Below are positions 1-12,900 of a stretch of DNA of 64,000 bases, piece after piece. The translations under genes were made by a program, and so were the position numbers. Every line of letters starts with the position of its first letter. The first letter of the stretch is position 1. This stretch comes from Oopsacas minuta (lineage: Eukaryota > Porifera > Hexactinellida > Lyssacinosida > Leucopsacidae), in NCBI GenBank assembly GCA_024704765.1, contig JAKMXF010000033.1, forward strand, positions 496,001-560,000, read 5' to 3'. Below the pieces are notes generated by a model, which saw nothing but the letters and a program-made list of their open reading frames with translations, was not told the origin of the DNA and did no database searches.

Positions 1-23
1 TTGATACAAATGTCCCAATGCTT

Positions 24-236
24 TCAAGCGTGGTTAGGACAGTAAGCATAATTACCTGAAGGAAGTAGGTCGATATTGAAATCTGCAAATTTTGACTTTC
101 CATCATCATCACAATAAACCCTAGTCACTTTAAATTTTCTATCTCCCTCGTTACCAAATAGCCTTTGTGGAATGACAGCCTTATTCACAGTCATTTTGGA
201 AATATTGAGACTTAGCATTCCTAGCACCGATAACAT
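24..236 (-). CDS. possible terminal exon, cupin-like fragment
   Basis: An open frame of about 70 residues ends at a TGA near the left edge. Its middle contains KVTRVYCDDDGKSKFADF, which loosely recalls the start of small cupin-type proteins (VTRxYxDxxGxSxF). The frame has a balanced, protein-like composition, unlike the low-complexity frames around it. A good splice acceptor (ggtgctag) precedes residue 6, so this may be the last exon of a gene whose earlier exons lie rightward. No matching donor was identified. It could equally be a relic of a transferred or retrocopied gene. The assignment is tentative. Confidence 0.3.
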   Translation of the reverse strand: MLSVLGMLSLNISKMTVNKAVIPQRLFGNEGDRKFKVTRVYCDDDGKSKFADFNIDLLPSGNYAYCPNHA

Positions 237-2634
237 TCCTTCTTTTGATATTTGTTGCTAGGTAGAATAATTAACAAGGGAGTCAGGAATCCACGAATTG
301 GAATTCGAAATAAATAAACTAGAAACTAGAAACTAGTGATAGTGCTTGATTTACTAGCCTGTACAAAGTCCTCAGTATATCGTGTAAAATACGTACGAAC
401 TTCGCGCTTAATTTATTATCGTTATTGGTAATTAAAACCGCGATATTCAATCATATTTGTGGTCGATAGACTACTCAAACCTAATTCTACAAACACAATA
501 CACCCTTTGAAAAATAATCATGAGAAAACTATCTTTTTACGACTTCAACAAATTCACAAAAGCCTAAAACAAATATTCTTGGTAAGATACAAGTTTACTG
601 ATATCTGTACAGTTATCTCTCCTGTATAATAATACTATATTATTTGATACGGTTATTAGGGTTAAATATTCGATCAAATTTGATCATTACGATCTCATTA
701 AAAATGGGAAAAAGGATTATGATCCAGATAGTACGAAATGAATCGAGGAATCATGGTTCCATCACCAGTTAGAACCATCAAAAAATGTAATGAAATATAA
801 CTGTAATTATCGGTTATGCTATGCTAACCCTCTAGTATGGATGTCTAACATTTTAAGACAAATTGTCTTTGGACACTATTTACCCTTTTTAATGCTTTCA
901 TTTGGTTATTAAATTTCGTATTTGGATGGCAGGATTAAATATTACTTCCTCTTATATTATTCTCTTGAATAATCCTTAATATTGTTTGAGGTTAATTATC
1001 CTGTTTTGATCCAAAAACAGTATAATTTACCCAAAGAGCTTACGATTGATGTCTACATAGCTCTAGGCACCAGTCTAATCATGATACTTTTCAATAACCC
1101 GAGTGGTCAGATAATTTCATGGTCCATATATGGAATTGTATCCAGATCAAATTAGATTGACTTTCTTGACCCAAGACAATTTGATATTCAATAACTCCAA
1201 CGCGATTTTCCTAAGTCTACACAACAAAACACACAAAGCAACAACTTAATTAGCTAGATATTGTCAAATATCATATCGGCGATAAGTAGATTAATTGAGA
1301 TCAGCACAATTATTTATTTGAATTATCCCTTCACGAATTTTCAAGAATATTTTAAGGGGCAATTCTAGTGTTGTAGTTTAAAATTACATAATTAATTACA
1401 TACACGAAAATATAGTAACATACCTAATCCAGTATCTGGTTACCAGGAAAATATATAGATTTTAGCAACCATAAGAAAAGAAATATCCACTAAATGTTTC
1501 ATTTAAATATTAGAGAATATTAATACTAATAATTATTACCACAGTTGCTCAATGTTAGACTAATATTTGTAACTATAAATGATAATTACTGTCCTTTGTA
1601 TTATTTAGTAATTAAACCGATTGTTTTATAATTTCCGCTGTTGTGTGGTCAGAATAGAGGAGATATTCTTTGCTAGAGGTTATATCACAATTAATATTGA
1701 TATGCAGTAGACTCTGCCTGATAGGGTCACATCGAGAACAGGCCATTTTCACGCGTTAAGCGGAATACAGGTGTTGCTCCGATTAACCGGAGTAATCAAC
1801 ACTATTTGTATGGTTCTTGTTCTGACCAAGTGACATGATTAACCGTGGCTCTATTAAAAGATGTCGACTGTAATTACAAATATGAATTTTACAACATTGG
1901 AGTGATTAATAAATGCTCTCAACTCAGCCTTTGATCCTTGAGTTGTAGTTACACGCTAACTTAGTCTAGTTAGCACAATGTAAGCATATAATAGATTACT
2001 CAAGCCAAGCGGGAAGCTTCAAATATCGAAATTGGTAATAAGCATATGGAAATTCAATAACGTGGTCTGGGAAGGAACTACTATACTTGATATGCTTAGT
2101 AGAACATCATAGGTACCACCACTGCCCCTTCGATTTGAATTATGCAAAAGAGCTCCAATAATGGGAAACTTAACATAAGCTCATTATCTTCTTAGATGAA
2201 TATATATTGAATTTTTGCTTTTGTGTGTAGCCAGTTAGATGCATTATTTATGGTTTTTGAAGAGTCCCCGTGATTCCAATACCTTTATTAGTATTAAATT
2301 CCCCAAGTGATAATATTCTGATAAAATTTTAATTTCCAATACAAGACATACACAACCAAATAACGAGCTTACTAATAAATAAAGTGAACTAATTGATTCT
2401 TAACAAACAAGTCAGAATAGTAACGTTATAAAGTAATAATTAAAATACATCTACGTTTGTATTTCCGAAACTTCTTTTTCCTTTGATAGTGTTATTAAAG
2501 CAAGCAACAGAATTGTGTACAAGTGAGCCCTTGGTTCTTCTCCCGGTAAAAAGTTATAAGTAATTTGTGTAAAATAGCAGTTTTAAAGAGATAGAGTGAT
2601 TAGGGATTGGGCGCAAGGATTAATTAACCGTTTG
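237..2634. other. gene-free AT-rich stretch
   Basis: No supportable exon on either strand. A degenerate inverted-repeat-like patch with 'gattaaccggagtaat' lies near 1776-1797 and resembles the pogo-like ends seen elsewhere in the window. Otherwise this is featureless AT-rich sequence downstream of the NOL4-like gene. Confidence 0.5.
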
Positions 2635-5600
2635 CTATGACAATTTATTTGTTTCACTCTGAATGATTTTTTCGAGTTGTGAAGCTGCCTTATTCAAGAA
2701 TGCGGCACTATTTCTATACCCGTCTATTATTCTTTGAATTTCTACTTGTTCTGACTTGCTTAACTTTGAAGTACCGTTAGGGGAGTTTGGATATTCTCCA
2801 AGATTTCCATTCAAGTTTGAGTTTGCCATCAATTGGTATGGAGCCACACCCAGGAGTGTGTGCATGAGGGAGCTCCTCACATCTCCGTTCATTCTCTTTT
2901 TCTGAGAATCTTCCACCGTTGGAGACGGTCTCTTTCTATTCTGTACGAAATTTACTTGAGCAAGAGCTGCAGGAGAGAGTTTACTAAGTGCTGACTAAAG
3001 GAGAGAAATATTAGATAATATCAAATCTAAAATAAATGATACACGTTGATATGATGTAATACTATGTGCCAGACTCATTGGGCAATATATACACAATTAT
3101 TGTCTAAAAATAGTAACTAATTATACTTACCTCTGAGTGCGTATTTATTATCTGTCCTTGATTGGGCAATAGATGTGTAGGAATTTGCATTGTAGGGGTA
3201 CCATTGAGTGGTCTCTGTAGGTATGGAGAGGATATGATGTTCTGAGAGTTCTGTAACTGAGCTAATTGAATCCCGGAGTGTAGAGACCCTGTAGCACTAC
3301 CAGAGTGTATTGTGTGAGGGGTACTAGGACGAGTGGACACATTGTCAGGTTCCGAATTGACACCCATATTCATGTCGTCGTCTGATTCAGATGATTTCCT
3401 TGTGTTACGAATACCGAACTCATTAGGAGCTGAGTGAATAGGAGAAATGTTACCTCTGGTGATTGGGAGATCATCTACATTGAAATGAGGCAGATGTTGC
3501 GCAATAGGAATTGCAGGGATCTATAAAGAGCATTAGAATCGTAAAAAATATATGATACATTACTTGAATAAATTATGTTACATACTTTTTGAGTATTGTT
3601 CTGGGATAGAGAAGTGACTGTTTGTGGGATAACAGCTGTTCTGGTTGGAATAAGTGTTGAAGTGTTAGGTACTTGAGTAATAAACTGAGGTAGAATAATC
3701 GTTTGTCCAGTTGAAGCGAGTTGAGGCCGGATTTGTGCAAGGTCAGGAGAAGACCCTAATGCCTAGAAACCATAGAATCAATAAATTACGTACTTGCTTC
3801 CTATTCTTGAGTACTACATCTAAGTGCATGGGAACATAAAAGGCTTGATGGAATGGCCATTGTATTCAAAAGTGGTTACGTAGCATAATCACAGACCATG
3901 TGAAGGTCTACTTCTTTGTACTAATATAAACCAATTGTATTTGAATAGAAACCATTGTGTACAATATTTGCACGACAAATAATTAGCCCTCTTGGTTTAT
4001 AATGCTGACACAGGTTCATACTCATGCTGGTGTGAAGATCTAGACATTGGCAGGATGACACTTGTTGAAGGAGCAAGTGATTCGTCGTAGGTTTCAACTA
4101 TCAGACATTAAAGGCTTCGATAGTTTTGTGACCATATAACATGAGCAATTGGAGGCCATGGTAATATCAATATCTACTGCTGGCCAGTAGATATCTATGT
4201 TAACAAGAATCTCCATATTGACACATACGCAGGCATCGCTTGCCATGTGGCTATTATCTCATTCGGACGTACGGGGTTATCTAATGTTATGTAGCTTAGG
4301 AACCAAACTCACCGGAGACATGTTGAGTGCGCTATCTGATCGTTTAACGTACTCGTCACCCACTTGCTGTCTGAATTTCTTGGAGCGTCTACAGGACTTT
4401 AGGAATGTTCGAATCCTCTTACGAGTGCAAGACTCAAATTCTGGAAAGTGTTTCTTGGCATCATTCATAATATCGTCGACGAGATGTTTGGGCTGTAATG
4501 ATATAGGCACTTTACAGTCCATTCGTGATTCGATTAGTTGCTTAACGTATGCCTGTAGTGGAAAGGAATTACATAAAAATAGCTCTGGAAATTGCACAAA
4601 AATAGAAATATCATGGTCAACTCACATTGAAAGCTCTTGCTCTCTCGGTATTAGCGGTATAGGGTGATGGTGAAGTCGGAGGCTTTGCATAAATGAAAGG
4701 TTTCTGTGAATTTATGTCAGACGAACAACTATCAGAACTCTACAAAGAAATAAAAGATGATTGTTAGACATTTTGCACGATTATAACAAGTAGCAAACTA
4801 TAGAGAGTCAGCATGAAATTAGTCAAGTCGTGTGGCCAAAAATAAACGATTACAATAACAATGATTTCGTTCGAAAAGGAATTTCTTGAATTCTTGTACA
4901 TAACACAAAATATGGAGTAAGGAATGGAATCTAATTATTCCAATTATAAAATTAAGTAATTGATATAGCGAAGGGAAATTTCCTATTTCTAAATTCGTGA
5001 AAGCCATACTATGCAAACGGAAAATTCTAAAATTGTTAAGTTCCAATTACGATAGATATTTCCCCGCCATGCAATTCAGCAATACTAATTTGAGGTAGTG
5101 AATAGTACCATTGAGGATCCTAACAACCCTATTGATATCAAGGAATGATATTAGGAACTGATCAAAGTAATTGCTATGCACTCGTGCAAGCCTTAAAGGA
5201 CGCTATACCAAAACCCTGAATGAACCCGCACATGTCTAATGCAATGCTCCGTTGTGAGGACGAAATTAGAATCCTTATGACAGGATGTAAGAACAAATAC
5301 CACGATGAGATTACGTAACATGATCAAGAAGCCGTGTATTAAATTATTGTACAATCATGCTATGGATATTTACGTAACAGAGTGTATTAGTTTGTTGTAA
5401 ACATGCGAAATGAACCAAAAAAGTTCTTATATTGTATTGTTCTATTGTTTTACTGATGGAAGTGATCACGCGAATTTCGCGGAAGGGTAAGATAAATAGA
5501 ATTATACCCTGTGAATGTGGTCGTGGGAATGCAGTGTCTTATACATCATTGCCCAACATAGAATGCTGCTAGCAACTTTTTGCAAAAAGTGAAACTGTTA

Positions 5601-6541
5601 AAATGTATAACTTCGATGTAACCACATGAATAATTATTACAATCAGCTGATGGATGTACGTAAATACTGAATACCAGATTTAAGTAGTTTACAAGTATTT
5701 CCTATTAAGCAATTATTAAAGACATTGAGATCAAATTGAAATGGTTAATGTAACGCAAATCTGCCCTCAGGCTATTGAACTCTGACCTACCATGTAAGTG
5801 CTATAATGGTCAATACAAACAGGTTATTGGGGGTAACGAGTAATAAATAGGATCTAAGCACAAGTAAATTAACTTACAGCTGAATTCGTTAGCTGAGGTA
5901 TATGTCCATTTGTGTGTGGTGAGTAGACAGAGAGACCAGATGGCAATTCTCCTATTCCAGGTATATTTCTGTTATGAGTGAAATTATGTTGTAGATTACC
6001 ATCAGTAGGGAGTAGTACTGTGGTTACTCCAGAGCTTGAAGGAGGGTAGTTAGCTGCTGCTTGGTTAGCCTCGTATAATCCGTGGGATTGTAATATTTGT
6101 CTAGCATCAAGCATACCTACTAAGAACATACATTAGTTACATGTAAGCTGAAGTCAAATGCTGTTACATCGAAGCTCTAGGGGCCGCGATAATTACTTGG
6201 ATATTACTGTAATTATTCGTATTTTCGCATAAATTTGACTTACCACTAGGTTGTAGCAGTCTGTAAGTCTGTTGTGTATGTGTGCCGTTCTCTTCAGGTT
6301 CTGGCTTAACATTGAGTTCTACATAAGTGACTCCGGTTTGAGAAGGATGAGGACTAGGAGATGAAGAACTATCATCGTCACTATCAGGATCAGCGTATCT
6401 CTCATCTTGTGTGTAATTATTATTCATTATAATACGTTGTAATGGGATAGGCTCTATGCCTACACCCGTGGTTTGTGACTGTAGTAATAAAGGAGCAGGA
6501 TGTGGTGACATCTTCATTGGAGATTCCACTTCAACTGACAT
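2635..6541 (-). CDS. NOL4: NOL4/NOL4L-like nuclear protein, 7 exons
   Basis: Exons on the minus strand: 6244-6541, 5878-6116, 4626-4739, 4313-4552, 3586-3762, 3131-3520 and 2635-2994. They splice in frame to 605 residues; all introns after the first are phase 0. Two blocks match vertebrate NOL4. The exon at 4313-4552 has VPISLQPK followed by RKRIRTFLKSCRRSKK, against human VPISKQPK and RKRIRTYLKSCRRMKR. The C-terminus has IDGYRNSAAFLNKAASQLE, against human VAGYRESAAFLLRSADELE. The N-terminal exons are acidic and serine-rich (PDSDDDSSSSPSP). The N-terminal block of long human NOL4 is absent, so this resembles the short form, or upstream exons were missed. The start ATG at 6541 opens the frame. 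The family is nuclear or nucleolar with poorly defined function; basic KRIRTFLKSCRR suggests nucleic-acid or nuclear binding (inference). Confidence 0.88.
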
Positions 6542-7070
6542 GTTTCTAATATTAATTAATTAATAAATTGGATATTTTCTGGTTTGTATTTTGGCTATGG
6601 CAAATCAGTGACTATTTATATATACTGATATTATTGACCATGGGGTGAAGTACTACCTAGGGTCATGTATTTAGAAACAAAAATGGTGTATTCATAACGG
6701 ATAGATTGTTCGGCAAATATTACTCTATTAGAGCACTGTTGCAAGTAGTAATATAATTGTGTAATCATACGGAAATGATCTCTGCACAACATTCATACAA
6801 CATAATTTTTCGTATTTCCATAAGCAGAAGATTCAATTGCCGCTCGGTATAGAAATCATTCCTGGTCCACTTTGACTATTTTAGACTAATTTATATAATT
6901 CGAAACTTAGAAATTATTATTCTAAAATATTCAGGTTAGAAGTAAAATGGAGAAGATACATTTTTGAGTTATAATATTTATAAATTGTCCTATCATACTG
7001 TGATGTAAGGGAATTTAAGAAAAAAGATGTAATTCGAGGAGATACTAACTAACTAACTAACAAACTAACT

Positions 7071-7152
<82 letters not shown>

Positions 7153-9937
7153 GACTAACTGACTAACTAAACAGATCAATCGAGTGTAAATTGAAATTGA
7201 TTTGATATATTTTACTTATTTAGCAGGGAAACTTTGATTTTACTTATTTTAAAAATCAAGAAAATATATTACAAATTTAGAAAATAAAAAGCGAAAAATT
7301 ATTGAAATAATAATTATCGTAAAACTCACAATTATCCAAATAATAGTATTGTAGATCTGTAAAACAGTAAAGCAATAGAGTAGTAGCAGTAGTTGGTCAG
7401 AATGAGACTTGTCTTGTATGGGACTGCTGAACAGTGTATTTATAGGTTTGGAGCAGAGAGGGTAAGGGTAGTAGGGTGAGGATTCAATGGAGTAGGACTG
7501 GGGATAAGTTAGTATTAGACTTCTAAGGTACAGTACTATATTAGGAGTGTAGTAAGCAAGTGAAATTACGATATTAATCACAGATCATATCAATTCAATT
7601 ATATTCAACATTTCATAATTATCACCCGATAATACTGCCGATGTAATATATATGATATACAAGCAAATGAATTTCTATACAATATGAGTGAAAATTTATT
7701 GATTGTCCCTTTACAGCAGCAAGTTTGTAGGCAAATAGACCACAAATTCGTACGAAAAACCTTTGAGAATTTCCCATAAATTTGTATTTTGCAGGTACAA
7801 ATTGTCTGTGACAATTATTAGAGGAATTGAGTAACTCTATCCTGGCTATTGTAACCTAACAATGGAAAACCGCTATCAATACGATATGTCCTGTTTTGTT
7901 AAATGATAACAATAAAATTATAATTTATCAATCAAAGAACAATCGCAATGATTGTATTCATAAAAACCTATTTATCAATAAATAATTCACATAGTTCAAA
8001 CCACTTCGAGATAATAAACGAATGGTAACATTCCTCGCGAAAATACATAAACATCAACGGACGACACAATCTTAAGAAATTGCAAAATAAATGCAACATC
8101 ATGTCAATTACTAATTTACAAAAATACGTCTGTAAAAAATGAGTTGATGGTATTATTGTCTGGATATTGTGGTCCAAAATGACCAAACTCCAAGCACCGA
8201 AAGAGGCGATTAATATTTGCAGAGCTCAACTTGCATCTTTTCTAGTAAATTAAAATAATTACAGTAAATTCACCGAATAATAGTATATATTAAATGGCAT
8301 TATTTGGCAGTTTAGTAAATCTCCATATTTTAGGATGTTTTGTTCATAACGTATCCTGTAAACTGTGATATATGCAACGATAAGACAGTCTTGTCAGGTA
8401 ATTTACATGAAATTATTCTTTCAAATTTGTATCTGAAAACACTTTGTTCTTATAATATAACAAGGGAACAGCTGGGATAATATCCTATCAATTAGTTCGA
8501 TGTGGTTTAGATAATGAACGTTTGTATTAGCTCTAGACTAAACTAGACTTGGTAGATAATGAAGAACTGTGTTTCTACAATAATTTTCGGGTTAAAAGAA
8601 ACGAAAGAAATATCTGTGATCGTATACATTGCATCACTGTACAGGACCAATATTCGGACTGCTATTATGAATAGAAATATTATTCGTCATCCTAACTAAC
8701 TTTGGTAGCTCCGTGTAATTTGTATATGTCAACCTAACAATTTGAAATCTGCTTGTTACTGTCCTGAATCAGTTAGGGACAAAACCGAACTATTTTAAAT
8801 CATATTAGAACTTCGAAATACTTAGAAATTACGAGTAAAATCACTTTATAAAAGTTAGGCAATAACGCAAGCACAGATTACCGATATTATTGTGATTTAG
8901 TACAAAGCATTTCATGTACGAATTCTGCCTTCTGCCTAACTGTATTAGCTCATCATGTCAGTAGATAGAAATTGTATGGAGAGTATAACAGAATCCTGGA
9001 TGGCTATTTTGATATGGATGAAATTCATCGAGGAAGTATGATTGATAATTATATAATCATATCGCGAATACAGAGAATATCATTTAGAGTTTGTTGGGAC
9101 TTTTAGAAAACAATAATAATGCTTTTCTGCAAATATCCACACTAATGCTCCACAAATCATTGATGAATTCTTGTAAATAAATTGAAACACTGATGGATTA
9201 TTAAAATCGTAAATATAATCACCAAATCAACTTGGAAATATCCCAATTTGTTATATGCCATTACTATTGACAATTTCATATTTCTTACGTACAATTCTAT
9301 CTCCAATCAGATGAAATACAAATAATAAAGATTGAATTACAAGAAAATGAAATAAATTTGATTACAAAGTCCAATAAATAATAATTAACAGAATTATTCT
9401 ACAAACAATCTGCATATCTTAGAACTTCAAAGATATCCCTGAGTAAACTCGTAGATGTTAACTGCTCAATAAATTGCCGTATTTCTCATATAATTAACAT
9501 TAGTATCCAAATTGAAAGCAATTTTATTAGAAAGATAGATTAACAAGTGACTCTGACCTAGTTTGGACAGTTAATCAATTCGAGAACTTTTAGGATTAGT
9601 CGCAGCATTCCAGCATGGTGTCAGCCAATATGTATTAGACAAAGATTACACTGTAATTCGGACGATATCCAAACGTGTAATCTTTGCATAGGCCGATTAA
9701 CAGATGACTTAGAAAGTATTATAAAACGCAAGAATCAATTAAATCAGATTTACAGATCACAAAATATAGTATGTTATTACTTAAACTCAATAACAAATAT
9801 AGAGTCAATAATCTGAAAGAATTGAAGCACACTAGAAATAGGAAAGTGTCTGGGGTTGTTTAAACTGGTCCATATTGGCTCAAGAAGGATTTAGTGCTTC
9901 AGTCCGTGTGTAAAAATAATATTCGGAGAATAACCTT
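6542..9937. other. intergenic region between NOL4-like and ASXL-like genes
   Basis: No coding exon could be supported on either strand. It should contain the NOL4-like promoter (next to 6541) and the ASXL-like 3' flank (next to 9938). The only distinct feature is the AACT microsatellite at 7044-7171. Short open frames at 7.2-8.2 kb have low-complexity composition and no recognisable motif. Confidence 0.5.
7044..7171. repeat. (ACTA)n tetranucleotide microsatellite
   Basis: About 30 tandem copies of an ACTA-type tetranucleotide, with occasional 1-bp expansions and two G substitutions near the right end. It lies about 500 bp upstream of the NOL4-like start codon. Confidence 0.95.
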
Positions 9938-12900
9938 TCATTTTTGTGACATTTTCAACCTCTTACTTGACTGTAATTCTGTAGTTAATCGTTGAATTGA
10001 GTTATTAGTTCTGTGTGCTTTTTTGGATGGAGATTCAAAATCTGTAGGTAATCTTGGCAGAGATATAACGAGGGAAGATTTATTGAATAGAATATCGTCA
10101 GTATGTAACATTGAGTCATCACTGTCTGATAACGTAAGATCTATAACATCGGGGAGAGCTGGCGATTTTAGGGGTAAAATTGCGAGTAAGGACTTGTTGA
10201 GTTGAATTCGGACTTCTGATTGTGTTGGCTTACACATAGCTAATTGTGTAACACTAGTGTGTAGCATACTTGGGTGTAGGAAGAGATTATTGAGAGATGA
10301 TCCGTCGAACGATTTGGAAAGGCTTCTCTTTTCTTGTTCTACTTCAAGTCGTAGCTGACTTACAGAAACAACACCTGAAGGGAGTCTGTTGGACTTGCTG
10401 GCCTCTTCTTGTTCATAATCATGGAGCTGTTTGACCTGAGAGAGAATATAAATTCCATTGAAAAGGATACTCGATGAATAAATTTATAATAATTAATCAC
10501 AAGACATAAATCACTTATCGATATACAACTGTAAGAAACCATTGCACTGGTATCTATGACTCCCCAACTGCATGATAGTAACAATCTATACTATCTAGAC
10601 TTATGTAAATTGATTATTTGGTCCCACTGGAATGGGAGAACGACTGACAATATTAATCTTAATTACATGTAAATTAATCAAAATAATAGGTATGTATATT
10701 GGGTTAGGGATTATTGATAAGCAGACGTACGGAGACATGTTGGACAACACGTGCAGGGAAATATGTGAATAATTAATAATACATTATGCGGATAGCATTT
10801 ATGTTAAGAGGCAAATACCTTCCAAATGTCGGATTTTTTGAGACTTTCATTTTTCTCATTCTTGATTTTAGTATTCAAGTTCACTTCTCCTAGAAAGATA
10901 CAAATATTAGTATAGTGTTGTGTAAACATATTTCTACAGATATAAGAAATTTAATAATACAGTTATAAGAAAGAAATCTTGGTGGGGATGATGGAAGCAT
11001 CTGGTTATAATCTAGGAGAAGCGACGAAACGAAGGGTATTGACAGAGGTTTTGTTCAATATACGAACCCTTATTTGAATATAATTATGGATAACAGACAG
11101 ACGATCAGTTGAATAAATGGATAATAAAATTTTCATACCAAATACTGGTATGTATTGTCTAAATAAGCCAATTGATGGTTTGGTACTATGTAGATATATT
11201 TCCCTAACATTTTATGGGGTAATCACATATATTGATCACTACACAAACCGATCCCAAAGATGCAATAATTACCAAAAATTTCTCCCATTGTTCTCGAAAA
11301 AAGTGTGGAGCTGTACTAATATTGAAACTAGTCTGCCTATACAAGTAACTATTGTTGATCTTGGTTTGGGTGATCGCTAGCGCAATAACTACAGCAGGTA
11401 GAGTAGGAAAATTTATGTGAATGATTTCCTACTTGTCTATATGAAACTTTACCTGTTTGGCAAACCAATCGTGTAACATGGAATATATTACAAAAGAATA
11501 TATCATAACATTATAAGGTAATATCTTATAAGAAGTACTATGACCCAATATCTAAATTATCTGTGGGGGATTATTAATATTAATAGTATTACTTAAGGAT
11601 AATTAAGTGTGATTACCTACAGGTTAAAGCAGGTCAGCATAACCTCAGATATATTCACAGGGACAATTGTTATAGATATTACAATCAGGAAAATTATGAT
11701 TGCCGCATAAGGACAATTTGTTCGTTGTTATAATAATATAGAGTTTTGAAGCTTTATAAGACGGATAAATGCTATTATGAAGTAGCTAGAAATAATCTGA
11801 TACTAAAAGTAATTTGATTCCTCCTTTAGTTCAGTTAGAAGATGTAATATGAGATGTACTTATCATTTTACAGATAGTGGATGAAATTGTTTTATGCAAT
11901 GTGTTGGCAAAATATACGGTAAACGAAGCAGTAATTTATTTGGTAATAATAATTATGCAAGTGGTTTACCTATTGAAAATATTTTGTGAATTGTTCATGG
12001 GACTATGGATCATCAAAAATAAAATATTTGTAGTATGATGACATATTTTGAGGGCTAGTGAACTGAATTAGATGTTCTAATTACAGTAGAACCTATACGG
12101 GACGGTAGCAATAAAATAGAAGCAATTATTTCAATGACATAGATTGTGTTATGGTCTACAAAATTATGTCTTTTAATTAGCTCATGGTATGAAATGAAAA
12201 CAGTAATAGTGTCTATCTACATACAAAGAGATGATCAACTTAACATAGGTTGAAAAATATATCAAAGGAGATGTGGCCGTGTAGATCCATGCACCTGTGG
12301 AAGAGAACAATACTATTAATGCTAGGTTAATTCAGCGTAATATTAAGCGTGGCATAATCAGTTCAATAGAATGTGAATAGTTTAAAATAGTGTTATTATA
12401 CGCCTGCTGACATACAAAGAAATGAGAACAAAGGCTATTGTATAGCCATTTGTGATAAAACATAGTGTTAGGAAGGCAGAACTGTGATGTAGAAACCTTA
12501 TCAAATAATGCATGTAACCGTTGGGTGTTTACAAATCATTCGAAAAAGAAACCGCATATATTATACATGAAGTGTGAGATTGGATTGAACGGTTCCTTGG
12601 TATGTATCATTAACACTATGTACAAACCAAATTGAATGGTATTTGGTAACTTGCTCGACTGAATATACCAATCAATTATCGCAAGAAATTTACTTTAGCC
12701 AGCAACTGCTAATTCGAACAATCGTTTTTTCCCTTGAAAGGTATTGCACTATATAATCCGTTTGAATATCCGATAATTCGAATAAAATTTTTCCCGTGAC
12801 TGTTGGAATTGACGGTTATTGACTGTAGAGCCAAATATGAATGTGGTGCATTATGAATAGCAGAACTTGCTCAATTGGCTCAATTAGAGTCAATCATTAC

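Noticed and set aside
4197-4667. A 156-codon plus-strand frame
   Set aside because: It is antisense to two NOL4-like exons whose minus-strand reading matches the family; the plus frame has no recognisable motif.
7249-8186. Short minus-strand frames of 70-110 codons in the NOL4/ASXL intergenic space
   Set aside because: Composition is dominated by Ile, Tyr, Leu and Ser as expected from AT-rich non-coding DNA, with no motif or splice support.
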